A DNA stretch of 64,000 nucleotides from Trichococcus paludicola (GTDB lineage Bacteria; Bacillota; Bacilli; Lactobacillales; Aerococcaceae), in NCBI RefSeq assembly GCF_003052295.1, contig NZ_QBLC01000002.1, positions 248,001 through 312,000 of the forward strand, given 5' to 3'. The notes beneath the pieces were generated by a model, which made no database searches, was not told the DNA's origin, and worked only from the letters and a program-made list of their open reading frames with translations. How positions within the stretch are numbered: position 1 is the first letter of the stretch; every line of letters starts with the position of its first letter. Position numbers and translations under genes: made by a program. Of this stretch, positions 56,673-64,000 are shown piece by piece.

Positions 56673-57296
56673 CTATTCTATCAAATTTTCTGTTGGTATG
56701 GTTACTTCAAATGAATATTCTTTCGTCTCTTTATCGATGGAAAGCAAACGGATGGTACTTTCTTTCGGAAGGTCCATGCTGGCCAAATTCATCAGCACCG
56801 TTTCCGAGTCTGCATCCAAGTTGACGAATGCAGGCAGCGTCAAAAATTGAGCCAAAAGACTCAAGGCTTCTTTTTCAGGCAAAGACAACCCGCCCAGGGA
56901 AATATCCGTCACCTTCATTTGCAGATTGCCGTCCGTTGTCGCATGCGGCTCCCCTGACAAAGCAAAAGGGATTGAAAGACCCAACAGCACCGTTTCGCCT
57001 TTTAAAGTCACCACATCTGTCATTGTCACTGAATAGCCAGCCAGGCTCTCTTCGGATTTCATATATTCGTTGGCGATGACCGCCAATTCGGTATTGCTCA
57101 GGGAAACTCCGATCGAAAGCTGATCCTCCGATTGCGCCGTGACTTGTGCGTCAGTTTCAGATTGAGCGGGTTGATCCATCGTGATTTTCGAGAATAGCCA
57201 AACCACCGCGATGACTAGCACGAGCGACAATGTGACGAAAGCAATTTCCCATGGATTCGGGCTTTTTTTCGCACTTCTTTGTTGATTGGTTCCCAT
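56673..57296 (-). CDS. YpmS-like (DUF2140) membrane-anchored protein
   Basis: A 207-residue protein with a short basic N-terminus, one membrane helix (about residues 18-38, IAFVTLSLVLVIAVVWLF) and an extracellular beta-rich domain. The pattern and its pairing with yozE match YpmS of Bacillus, of unknown function. AAAGGGG precedes the ATG at 57296; the longer open frame overlaps the divergent promoter region. It is the first gene of the yozE-deoD-ctpA group. Confidence 0.85.
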   Translation of the reverse strand: MGTNQQRSAKKSPNPWEIAFVTLSLVLVIAVVWLFSKITMDQPAQSETDAQVTAQSEDQLSIGVSLSNTELAVIANEYMKSEESLAGYSVTMTDVVTLKGETVLLGLSIPFALSGEPHATTDGNLQMKVTDISLGGLSLPEKEALSLLAQFLTLPAFVNLDADSETVLMNLASMDLPKESTIRLLSIDKETKEYSFEVTIPTENLIE

Positions 57297-57369
57297 TCTG
57301 TTCGCCCCTTTCAAAATATTCCCGTGAAACCTTCTGTCGTTTTCAGGTGGGAGAGATACTGCTATTTTC

Positions 57370-57398
57370 TTAAATCTTACCATTTAATGTGCTATAAT
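57370..57398 (+). promoter_or_regulatory. Promoter of the hemolysin III gene
   Basis: TATAAT at 57393-57398 with TG at 57390-57391 forms an extended -10 box. TTAAAT at 57370-57375 is a weak -35. The leader to the start codon is about 75 bases. Confidence 0.65.
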
Positions 57399-57479
57399 GC
57401 ATTCAGAAGGACGTTGTTGGAGACTGTTTTTTTAATTGGCCAAAAAACAATTGCTGACAGGCAACAAGGAGGAATGAAT

Positions 57480-58130
57480 GTGACTACTTTTCCGCAAACA
57501 GAAGGCAGACGCAAAATCATCGTAAACGAAGTGTTGAATGCCGTAACACATGGAATCGGAACCTTGCTAAGCATCGCAGGATGCGTCTTACTCATTTTGA
57601 AGGGGTCCCAATCAGGAAACGTTACAGAGGTCGTTGCTTATGCCATTTATGGTGCTTCGATGATTTTGCTTTTTCTGTCGTCGACGCTCTATCACAGTTT
57701 CAGTATGACCCGGTTTCAAAAAATTTTCCGCTACATCGATCACGCAGCCATATATTTGTTGATTGCAGGGACGTATACACCGTTTTGTTTGATTGCGGTC
57801 CGTAACGGCCAAAGCAGAGCCTTGTTCATTGCCGTTTGGGCAATCGCAATCATCGGCATTATCCTGAAGATCTTTTTCGTCGGAAAATTCAACGGAATTT
57901 CCACTCTCTTATACTTGGGTATGGGATGGATGGCGCTGTTCATCATTCAACCGATGTACCAGACACTCGGCCTGAACGGCATTGTGCTCATCGGTTTGGG
58001 CGGTTTGAGTTACAGTTTGGGGACTATTTTTTACTCGAACAAAAAATATGGCTTTATGCATGTCATTTGGCACCTCTTCGTTTTGGCAGGCGCCGCTTTC
58101 ATGTACTTCGGCATCTTGTTGTACGTCTAA
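57480..58130 (+). CDS. Hemolysin III / PAQR-like membrane protein
   Basis: A 216-residue seven-helix membrane protein of the YqfA/HlyIII family. It carries the conserved NAVTHGIG near the start, SSTLYHSF, the metal-site D-H in YIDHAAIYLLIAGTYTP, and the C-terminal HVIWHLFVLAGA with two His. AAGGAGG at 57466-57472 is seven bases from GTG 57480 but only one base from an in-frame ATG at 57474, so GTG is preferred. The name hemolysin is historical; a cell-lytic role is not implied. Confidence 0.88.
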   Translation: MTTFPQTEGRRKIIVNEVLNAVTHGIGTLLSIAGCVLLILKGSQSGNVTEVVAYAIYGASMILLFLSSTLYHSFSMTRFQKIFRYIDHAAIYLLIAGTYTPFCLIAVRNGQSRALFIAVWAIAIIGIILKIFFVGKFNGISTLLYLGMGWMALFIIQPMYQTLGLNGIVLIGLGGLSYSLGTIFYSNKKYGFMHVIWHLFVLAGAAFMYFGILLYV

Positions 58131-58151
58131 AAAATCAAAAAACACAAAAAG

Positions 58152-58188
58152 TGGGCTGACTCCAAAAACATTGGAGTCAGCCCTTTTT
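58152..58188. terminator. Bidirectional terminator hemolysin III / folA
   Basis: GGGCTGACTCCAA and TTGGAGTCAGCCC pair perfectly around a five-base loop. Ts follow on the plus strand and an A run precedes it. It separates the convergent genes. Confidence 0.9.
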
Positions 58189-58190
58189 GC

Positions 58191-58679
58191 TTATTTCACT
58201 CGTTTGAACACTTTGAATTCATGTTCATAGCGGTTTTTGTCATCGACAACGCCTGCGGTTGACGAGGCTAATTCCCACTCGTTCCAGTCTGTTGTCGGAA
58301 AGTAAGTGTCCCCGTCAAAGTCGGCATGTATGACGGTCTGGTACAGGATATCCGCGAAAGGCAAGAACAGCTCAAAAATCTCGCTGCCGCCGATGATGAA
58401 AAGCGTGTCCTCTGCATTATTCAGCGCCAATACTTCTTTGACGTCATGCAGGACAGTAACGCCCGGATGAGTGTAGTCGGTTTGCCTCGTCAGTATGATG
58501 CTTTCCCTTTTCGGCAGCGGGCGTGACCCCATCCCCTCGAACGTTTTTCTGCCCATCACGATTTTGTGGTTCAGTGTTTTCTCTTTGAAATACTTCAGAT
58601 CATTCGGCAGGTGCCAAGGCAACGTGCCGCCTTTTCCGATGATTCCGTTGTCGTCTTCAGCCCATAATAATGCGATCAT
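58191..58679 (-). CDS. folA: Dihydrofolate reductase
   Basis: A 162-residue enzyme reducing dihydrofolate with NADPH, restoring the pool oxidised by ThyA. Recognised parts are MIALLWAEDDNGIIG, LPWHLPNDLKYFKEKT (catalytic Asp), GRKTFEGMG and the IIGGSEIF loop. The ATG at 58679 matches the family start but has no clear ribosome-binding site. The open frame extends to 58751, where a strong GGAGG abuts a TTG, and that extension looks unlike a DHFR. It lies 99 bases after thyA. Confidence 0.93.
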   Translation of the reverse strand: MIALLWAEDDNGIIGKGGTLPWHLPNDLKYFKEKTLNHKIVMGRKTFEGMGSRPLPKRESIILTRQTDYTHPGVTVLHDVKEVLALNNAEDTLFIIGGSEIFELFLPFADILYQTVIHADFDGDTYFPTTDWNEWELASSTAGVVDDKNRYEHEFKVFKRVK

Positions 58680-58778
58680 CTCATGTTTTGCCGCGCAGCC
58701 GAGCCAACGCCCGGATCGATCAGGAACCTGTATGGATCCTGATGGCGGCAACCTCCTTTTCCTCAGTATGATGAAAAT

Positions 58779-59726
58779 TTATACAGCGATTGGTGCTTTG
58801 ATGCCTGGGTGACTCACGTAGCCTTCTAGGACGATATCTTCTTTTTCCATTTCAAAAATGGATTTCTCCGGATGCTTCAGCACAAGCTTCGGCAAAGCGA
58901 AAGGCTCCCTGGAAAGCTGCAGCTCAATCTGTTCGATATGATTCAGATAAAGATGGGCATCCCCGAATGTGTGGATGAATTCCCCGACTTCAAGACCCGT
59001 TTCATTTGCAATCAAATGCGTCAACAAGGCGTAGCTGGCTATGTTGAATGGCACCCCCAAAAAGATATCCGCGCTTCTTTGGTACAGTTGGCAGCTTAGT
59101 TTCCCATCCGTCACATAAAATTGGAACAGGGTGTGGCAAGGCGGCAACGCCATTGAAGGAACGTCTTCCGGATTCCAGGCCGAAACCATCAGCCTTCTCG
59201 AATCAGGGTTCGTCTTGATCATTTCGATGACATCGCTGATCTGATCGATGAATTCGCCTTGCGTCGTTTTCCAGCGGCGCCATTGGGACCCATAAATGTT
59301 GCCCAATTCGCCGTGTTTGGCTGCGAAGGCTGTATCCGTCAAAATCGCTTCCCGGAATTTGGCCATTTCGGCAGCATAGATTTCTTTGAAGCCTTCTTCC
59401 TTCAGGACCCTATGGCCGAAGTCTTCCATATCCGGCCCGGTGTAATCTGCTGATTTCACATAGCGCTCGAATGCCCACTCATCCCAGATGTGGTTGTTGT
59501 TTTCCAACAAGTATTTGATGTTCGTGTCGCCCTTAAGGAACCACAGCAGTTCGCTCTTGATGAGGCCGAAAGCGACTTTTTTGGTCGTCAGAATCGGGAA
59601 GCCTTCCGCCAGGTCGAAACGCATTTGATGGCCAAAGATGCTTTTCGTGCCGGTTCCGGTACGGTCGTGTTTCGTCGCGCCTGTTTCCAGGACGGTTCTT
59701 GCTAAATCCAAATATTGTTTTGTCAT
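58779..59726 (-). CDS. thyA: Thymidylate synthase
   Basis: A 315-residue enzyme making dTMP from dUMP with methylene-THF. The nucleophile Cys is in [13 protein letters not shown], and the dUMP-binding region is DPSRR-like ([16 protein letters not shown]). Length and the extra ~50-residue segment after residue 85 mark the Lactobacillus casei type. AGGAG lies seven bases before the ATG at 59726; the open frame extends upstream without support. It is in an operon between the ABC-F gene (19 bases) and folA. Confidence 0.96.
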   Translation of the reverse strand: MTKQYLDLARTVLETGATKHDRTGTGTKSIFGHQMRFDLAEGFPILTTKKVAFGLIKSELLWFLKGDTNIKYLLENNNHIWDEWAFERYVKSADYTGPDMEDFGHRVLKEEGFKEIYAAEMAKFREAILTDTAFAAKHGELGNIYGSQWRRWKTTQGEFIDQISDVIEMIKTNPDSRRLMVSAWNPEDVPSMALPPCHTLFQFYVTDGKLSCQLYQRSADIFLGVPFNIASYALLTHLIANETGLEVGEFIHTFGDAHLYLNHIEQIELQLSREPFALPKLVLKHPEKSIFEMEKEDIVLEGYVSHPGIKAPIAV

Positions 59727-59745
59727 CTTTGTTCTCCTATGTACA

Positions 59746-61641
59746 TTAATCTTTGGCGAATTGGCTGAGATATTCCCAGCGTTCCCATTTTTCGGCAAGC
59801 GCAGCTTCCGTGTTGTCCAGGTCCTGTTGCAATTGGGTCAAATTTTCAAAGTTCGAAGCATTTTCGGCCATCGCGCTCTGCAATGTCTGCCCTTTTTCCT
59901 CAAGTGCGGCAATGTCGTCCTCGATTGTTTCCCATTCCTTCTGCTCCAAGTAGGTCCATTTAGTCTTTTCCGTGACCGCATCCTGAGAGGCGACAGGTGC
60001 TGCTGCTTTTTTATTTTCCTGTTTAGCGGTTTCGCTGTCCTTTTGACTGGATACCAGCAAATATTCGCTCATGTCCCCAAAGAATACGCCCGGTTTGCCT
60101 TCATCGTTCAGGATCAACAGCTTGTCGGCCACTTTATCCAAGAAATAGCGGTCATGTGAAACGGTGATGACGGCTCCGCCGAAGCTGTTCAAGTAATCTT
60201 CCAATACCGTCAGCGTATCGATATCCAAGTCGTTCGTCGGCTCATCCATCAGCAGCACATTCGGTTTTGTCATCAGCAACTTCAACAAGTAAAGGCGGCG
60301 CTTTTCCCCTCCGGATAACGAACTGATTAGGCTGCCGTGCGTTTCGCGCGGGAAGAGAAACGTTTCCAGCATCTCCTTGACGCTGACAATGATGCCGTCG
60401 CTTAATTTCACCTCTTCCGCGATTTCCTGCAGATAGTTGATGACGCGCTTATCGTCAGGGAGCACTTCGGAAAGTTGTTTGTAATAGGCTATTTTGACGG
60501 TCTCTCCGATGATCAGATTCCCGCCGGCAATCTCTGTTTCGCCGGCCAACATATTCAGCAAGGTTGTCTTGCCTGCCCCATTCTTGCCGACGATGCCGAT
60601 GCGATCGGTCGACTGGAATATATAGGAAAAATCGTTGAGGACTTGTTTGTCTCCCGCAAAAAGCGAAATATGTTCCAGATTGAAGACGCGTTTGCCCAAG
60701 CGGGACCCATCCAACTGGATTTCGAGCTTGGCATCGGTCGTGCTTTGTTGCGTGACCTTTTCCAAATCCTCAAATCGGTGGATCCGTGCCTGTTGCTTGG
60801 TCGTCCTCGCTTTGGCGCCCTTGCGCATCCATTGCAGTTCGCTCTTGTAGAGTTTCAGCTGCTTCTCGTCCATTTTTTGCTGGATGGCTTCGCGTTCGCT
60901 CTTTTGGAACAAATAGTCTTCGTAGTTTCCTGTATAGACTTCCACTCCGCCGTTCTTCAGTTCGATGATTTTCGTTACGGCATTCTCGAGGAAGTAGCGG
61001 TCATGGGTCACCAAAAGGACGGAGCCTTTGTATTGGGCAAGATAGTTTTCCAGCCAAGTGATCGAATCCATGTCAAGATGGTTGGTCGGTTCATCCAACA
61101 ATAAAAGGTCCGGCGCTTGGATCAGCACCTGCGCCAAGCCGACGCGTTTCCGTTGTCCACCGGATAGCTCGCCTACTTTTTTCGTGATGTCATCCAAACC
61201 CAACCTGTTCAGGATGGATTTGATTTGAACTTCCGTTTGCCAAGCATTTTGCGTATTCATGTCTGCTTCGGCTTTGCTGTATCGGTTCTGATAATCCGTA
61301 TTCAGACTGTCGTTCACCAGCAATTCCAAAGCTTCCTCGTAGGCGCGGACCGTCTTGATGATGGGCGCTTCGCCTTCATAGACCGCTTCAAAAACAGTCG
61401 ATTCTTTGTTCAGTTGGGGTTCTTGAGCCAAGTAACCGACCCGATAATCGCTGGGCACGTCCAAGTTGCCGGCATCCGGTGTTTCGATTCCCGCAATGAT
61501 CTCCAGCAAGGAACTCTTACCGGTTCCGTTCTGACCGATCAGGCCGATATGTTCGCCTTCACGAATCGTGAAGGATATTTTATTGAAGAGTGTCTTCATC
61601 CCGTAGGATTTTTCTAACTCGATGGCATTAAAATCTTTCAT
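59746..61641 (-). CDS. ABC-F family ATPase (Uup/YfmR type)
   Basis: A 631-residue soluble protein with two ATPase cassettes. The first has Walker [10 protein letters not shown] and signature LSGGQRKR, the second GKNGAGKTT and LSGGEKRR. An interdomain linker and a C-terminal coiled coil (about residues 565-628, rich in Glu, Gln and Leu) are present, as in Uup. ABC-F proteins act on the ribosome; this subtype is a housekeeping factor and not a recognised resistance determinant. ATG 61641 is preferred over TTG 61650 because of spacing from AAGGAT. Confidence 0.92.
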   Translation of the reverse strand: MKDFNAIELEKSYGMKTLFNKISFTIREGEHIGLIGQNGTGKSSLLEIIAGIETPDAGNLDVPSDYRVGYLAQEPQLNKESTVFEAVYEGEAPIIKTVRAYEEALELLVNDSLNTDYQNRYSKAEADMNTQNAWQTEVQIKSILNRLGLDDITKKVGELSGGQRKRVGLAQVLIQAPDLLLLDEPTNHLDMDSITWLENYLAQYKGSVLLVTHDRYFLENAVTKIIELKNGGVEVYTGNYEDYLFQKSEREAIQQKMDEKQLKLYKSELQWMRKGAKARTTKQQARIHRFEDLEKVTQQSTTDAKLEIQLDGSRLGKRVFNLEHISLFAGDKQVLNDFSYIFQSTDRIGIVGKNGAGKTTLLNMLAGETEIAGGNLIIGETVKIAYYKQLSEVLPDDKRVINYLQEIAEEVKLSDGIIVSVKEMLETFLFPRETHGSLISSLSGGEKRRLYLLKLLMTKPNVLLMDEPTNDLDIDTLTVLEDYLNSFGGAVITVSHDRYFLDKVADKLLILNDEGKPGVFFGDMSEYLLVSSQKDSETAKQENKKAAAPVASQDAVTEKTKWTYLEQKEWETIEDDIAALEEKGQTLQSAMAENASNFENLTQLQQDLDNTEAALAEKWERWEYLSQFAKD

Positions 61642-61709
61642 ATGTCGCAATCATCCTTTGTTTTCAATCCATGTCGTTTTATGTTCAGGGATCTTGATAG
61701 TCTCTTGAC

Positions 61710-61715
61710 ATTGTA
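61710..61715 (-). promoter_or_regulatory. Candidate extended -10 of the ABC-F/thyA/folA operon
   Basis: On the minus strand TACAAT is preceded by TGT (extended -10, TGN). No good -35 is visible at 17 bases. It is about 70 bases before the ABC-F start. Confidence 0.4.
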
Positions 61716-61785
61716 ACATATCCGGCTGGGCTGCGGGACATTCAAGGCCCAAAAATCAAGCCCTATTTCAGAAGCGCTTTTCGTC

Positions 61786-61818
61786 AAAAAAATAGAGAGG
61801 TTTCCCACTCTATTTTTG
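61786..61818 (-). terminator. Terminator of fhs
   Basis: AAAAATAGAG and CTCTATTTTT form a stem around a nine-base loop. On the minus strand T residues follow. It lies 15 bases after the fhs stop. Confidence 0.8.
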
Positions 61819-61832
61819 CGTTTTTTATGAAA

Positions 61833-63515
61833 TTAGAACAACCCGGTAACGATTCCGTCTTCGGTGACGTCCATGCGCAGAGCAGCCGGTTCTTTCGGCA
61901 GACCCGGCATGGTCAGGATATCCCCCGTCAACGCAACGACGAACCCGGCTCCGATTTTCGGAACAAAGGAGCGGATGGTGATGTCGAAGTTTTCCGGACG
62001 GCCGATCGCTTTCTGGTCATCTGACAAGGAATACTGTGTTTTTGCCATACATACAGGCAACCGATCCCAGCCATTCTTTTTGTACTGACGCAGTTGGTTT
62101 TTGGCTTCTTTAGAATAGATGACATTTTTGCCGCCATAGATTTTGGTGACAATCGTTTCGATTTTTTCTTCGATACTGCTGTCTTCCGCCACATAAAGCG
62201 GAACGAAAGCCTTTGTGTTTTCGTCTATTGCTTTAACGACGGCGTTCGCCAACGCTTCTCCGCCTTCAGCGCCTTTTGCCCACACCGCTGTCTGGATACA
62301 TTCGACTTCCTGAGCCGCGCAAAGGCTGACGACTGCTTCGATTTCCGCTTCGGTGTCGTTCGTGAATTCATTCAGCGCCACAACGACAGGTACACCATAT
62401 TGTTGCATGTTTTCGATGTGCTTCTGCAGATTAGCGAAGCCAGCTTTGACCGCTTCGACATTTTCGCCATTATTGAGGTCTTTCACCAACACGCCCCCGT
62501 GCATCTTCAACGAGCGCACGGTCGCCACGATCACGACTGCATCCGGGCTCTTGCCTAGTTGCGGTACTTTGATGTCCATGAACTTCTCAGCACCCAAGTC
62601 GGCTCCGAAACCGGCTTCCGTGATGACGTAATCGGCCAATTTCAAGGCTGTTTTGGTTGCCAATACGCTGTTGCAGCCGTGCGCGATATTGGCGAACGGT
62701 CCGCCATGCACAAATGCCGGCGTATGATACAACGTTTGGACGAGATTTGGCTCCAATGCATCCTTCATCAACAAGGTCAATGCGCCTTCCACTTTCAAGT
62801 CTCTGACAGTGACGGGCAGGCGATCAAACGTATAGCCGATAACAATATTGCCGATCCGGTTCTTCAGATCCGTCAACGAAGTCGATAAGCATAGGATTGC
62901 CATGATTTCGCTAGCTACAGTAATATCGAAGCCGTCCTGGCGGGGAACACCTTGGATCGGCCCGCCCAACCCGATGACGATGTTGCGTAAAGCGCGGTCA
63001 TTGATGTCCAATACGCGCTTCCAGGTGATCCGGCGTTGATCGATGTTCAAGGCATTTCCTTGTTGGATATGGTTATCGATCAAAGCTGATAAGGTATTGT
63101 TCGTCGCCGTGATGGCATGCATATCGCCAGTGAAATGCAGGTTGATGTCCTGCATCGGTTGCACTTGCGCATAACCGCCGCCCGCCGCTCCGCCTTTGAC
63201 GCCCATCGTCGGCCCTAATGAAGGTTCGCGCATCGCGATCATCGCTTTCTTGCCGATACGCGTCAGCGCATCTCCCAAGCCGACTGTTACGGTTGATTTG
63301 CCTTCGCCAGCCGGGGTAGGATTGATGGCGGTGACAAGGATCAACTTGCCGTCTGCTTCTTCACTCAAGGAATTGATTTTCTTGATGTCCACTTTTGCCT
63401 TGTATTTTCCGTACAGTTTCAGATCATCTTCTGTTAGGGAAAGGGTTGCCGCTACTTCTTTGATCGGAAGCATCTCATTTGCTTGAGCTATCTCGATATC
63501 CGTCTTCAAAACCAT
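61833..63515 (-). CDS. fhs: Formate--tetrahydrofolate ligase
   Basis: A 560-residue cytosolic enzyme that makes 10-formyl-THF from formate, THF and ATP. The P-loop is [19 protein letters not shown], followed by [23 protein letters not shown] and the conserved [13 protein letters not shown]. Formate from PflB could be its substrate. The start is uncertain: GGAG lies two bases from ATG 63515 and directly abuts GTG 63518. An extended -10 (TGCTAAAAT on the minus strand, near 63543-63551) is the probable promoter. Confidence 0.96.
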   Translation of the reverse strand: MVLKTDIEIAQANEMLPIKEVAATLSLTEDDLKLYGKYKAKVDIKKINSLSEEADGKLILVTAINPTPAGEGKSTVTVGLGDALTRIGKKAMIAMREPSLGPTMGVKGGAAGGGYAQVQPMQDINLHFTGDMHAITATNNTLSALIDNHIQQGNALNIDQRRITWKRVLDINDRALRNIVIGLGGPIQGVPRQDGFDITVASEIMAILCLSTSLTDLKNRIGNIVIGYTFDRLPVTVRDLKVEGALTLLMKDALEPNLVQTLYHTPAFVHGGPFANIAHGCNSVLATKTALKLADYVITEAGFGADLGAEKFMDIKVPQLGKSPDAVVIVATVRSLKMHGGVLVKDLNNGENVEAVKAGFANLQKHIENMQQYGVPVVVALNEFTNDTEAEIEAVVSLCAAQEVECIQTAVWAKGAEGGEALANAVVKAIDENTKAFVPLYVAEDSSIEEKIETIVTKIYGGKNVIYSKEAKNQLRQYKKNGWDRLPVCMAKTQYSLSDDQKAIGRPENFDITIRSFVPKIGAGFVVALTGDILTMPGLPKEPAALRMDVTEDGIVTGLF

Positions 63516-63626
63516 CACTCCAAATTCTTCATGTTTACATACATTTTAGCACATAGACCTGAAGAAAGAACGTGTTTTATGGCCGTTTGATTGATAAAAC
63601 TGCTTACATTTACCGCAAATCAAAAA

Positions 63627-63668
63627 ATTCCAGAAAAGGAATTCAAGATGAAATCCCTTTCTGGAATA
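63627..63668 (-). terminator. Terminator of the AhpF-type gene
   Basis: ATTCCAGAAA and TTTCTGGAAT form the stem, with a further GG/CC pair. Read on the minus strand it ends in TTTTTT. It lies a few bases after the stop codon at 63673. Confidence 0.82.
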
Positions 63669-63672
63669 TAGC

Positions 63673-64000
63673 TTATTGACGGATCAGGTAATCGAATGCG
63701 CCCAAAGCGGCAGTCGCTCCGGCACCCATCGAGATGATGATTTGTTTGTAAGCACTGTTTGTGCAATCTCCGGCAGCGAATACGCCTTCCAGATTGGTTG
63801 AACCATGGTTGTCGACGATGACTTCGCCACGTTCATTCAACGCAACGCCGGAATCCTTCAACCAAGCCGTGTTCGGAACCAAGCCAATCTGAACGAAGAC
63901 ACCTTCAAGTGCGACGGTGTGCTCTTCATTCGTAGCGCGGTCCACGTAGGAGATGGCTTCCACTTGCTCGGTCCCGGTGATCGCTTTCGTTGCCACATTC
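63673..64000 (-). CDS. ahpF: AhpF/thioredoxin reductase-type flavoprotein, C-terminal part
   Basis: Only the last ~109 residues are in the window; the gene continues past position 64000. The visible part has [12 protein letters not shown], the second FAD motif [18 protein letters not shown] and the end [11 protein letters not shown], which fits AhpF better than TrxB. AhpF passes electrons from NADH to the peroxiredoxin AhpC. The N-terminal domains that would settle the assignment are not visible. A terminator follows the stop. Confidence 0.75.
   Translation of the reverse strand, partial: NVATKAITGTEQVEAISYVDRATNEEHTVALEGVFVQIGLVPNTAWLKDSGVALNERGEVIVDNHGSTNLEGVFAAGDCTNSAYKQIIISMGAGATAALGAFDYLIRQ

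Noticed and set aside
57279-57479. Upstream extension of the hemolysin III frame
   Set aside because: It covers the promoter and the divergent gene start. The ribosome-binding site AAGGAGG is placed for GTG 57480.
58179-58751. FolA read from the TTG at 58751
   Set aside because: The GGAGG abuts the TTG with no spacer, and the added 24 residues do not resemble any dihydrofolate reductase N-terminus.
59746-61641. ABC-F gene as an antibiotic-resistance factor
   Set aside because: The C-terminal coiled coil and linker are of the Uup/YfmR housekeeping type, and it is in an operon with thyA and folA.

Overview
The window looks like the chromosome of a low-to-moderate GC Firmicute of the order Lactobacillales. 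A Carnobacteriaceae member such as Trichococcus would fit, but that is inference from gene content and order, not from a marker gene. Supporting signs are CodY, pyruvate formate-lyase with its activase, ParE/ParC, a manganese-dependent pyrophosphatase, an L. casei-type thymidylate synthase, lipoprotein oligopeptide-binding proteins, strong Shine-Dalgarno sequences, and the order rbgA-rnhB-dprA-topA-trmFO-xerC-hslV-hslU-codY, which is conserved across Bacilli. No rRNA, tRNA, CRISPR array, insertion sequence or prophage was recognised.

Layout. 1-14 kb is accessory: a secreted subtilisin-like protease, a small GNAT protein, a SagB-like nitroreductase, a DUF2975/HTH pair, a HAD phosphatase, a VOC protein divergent from a LysR regulator and an NmrA-like reductase, an AT-rich islet with a 62-residue unknown protein, an ABC exporter, a surface lipoprotein fumarate-reductase-like flavoprotein, a lone ABC ATPase and a patatin-like protein. 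14.3-19 kb is an ilvB-ilvN-ilvC-ilvA operon behind a leader that encodes an Ile/Leu/Val-rich peptide and an intrinsic terminator. 19-27.3 kb is an oligopeptide permease locus with one OppA at each end and a DUF3899 gene inserted on the other strand. 27.7-36 kb carries carbon and energy genes: type I pullulanase, CorA, a metallophosphoesterase, pyrophosphatase PpaC, PflA and PflB. 36-41.7 kb holds parC-parE and divergent plsY. 41.7-54 kb is the conserved housekeeping block: an aldose epimerase homologue, codY, hslUV, xerC, trmFO, topA, dprA, rnhB, rbgA and two signal peptidases I. 54-64 kb has a CtpA protease, deoD, yozE, a YpmS-like protein, hemolysin III, an ABC-F/thyA/folA operon, fhs and the C-terminal end of an AhpF-type reductase that runs off the window.

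How the genes fit together. Peptide uptake, branched-chain amino acid synthesis and their usual regulator CodY are all in the window, and a CodY-box-like sequence lies directly upstream of the ilv promoter. ThyA, FolA and Fhs are linked by one-carbon folate chemistry. PflB/PflA supply formate and acetyl-CoA in anaerobic growth.

The most interesting unexplained structure is the ilv leader. Four mutually exclusive RNA pairings can be read from the sequence, and the leader peptide stop codon lies inside the first pairing segment. Other points to check are three palindromic units at about 50-bp spacing, a LysR gene whose best-placed start is AUC, an apparent terminator whose 3' arm is the xerC ribosome-binding site, and an isolated FMN-attachment-like motif in the surface flavoprotein.
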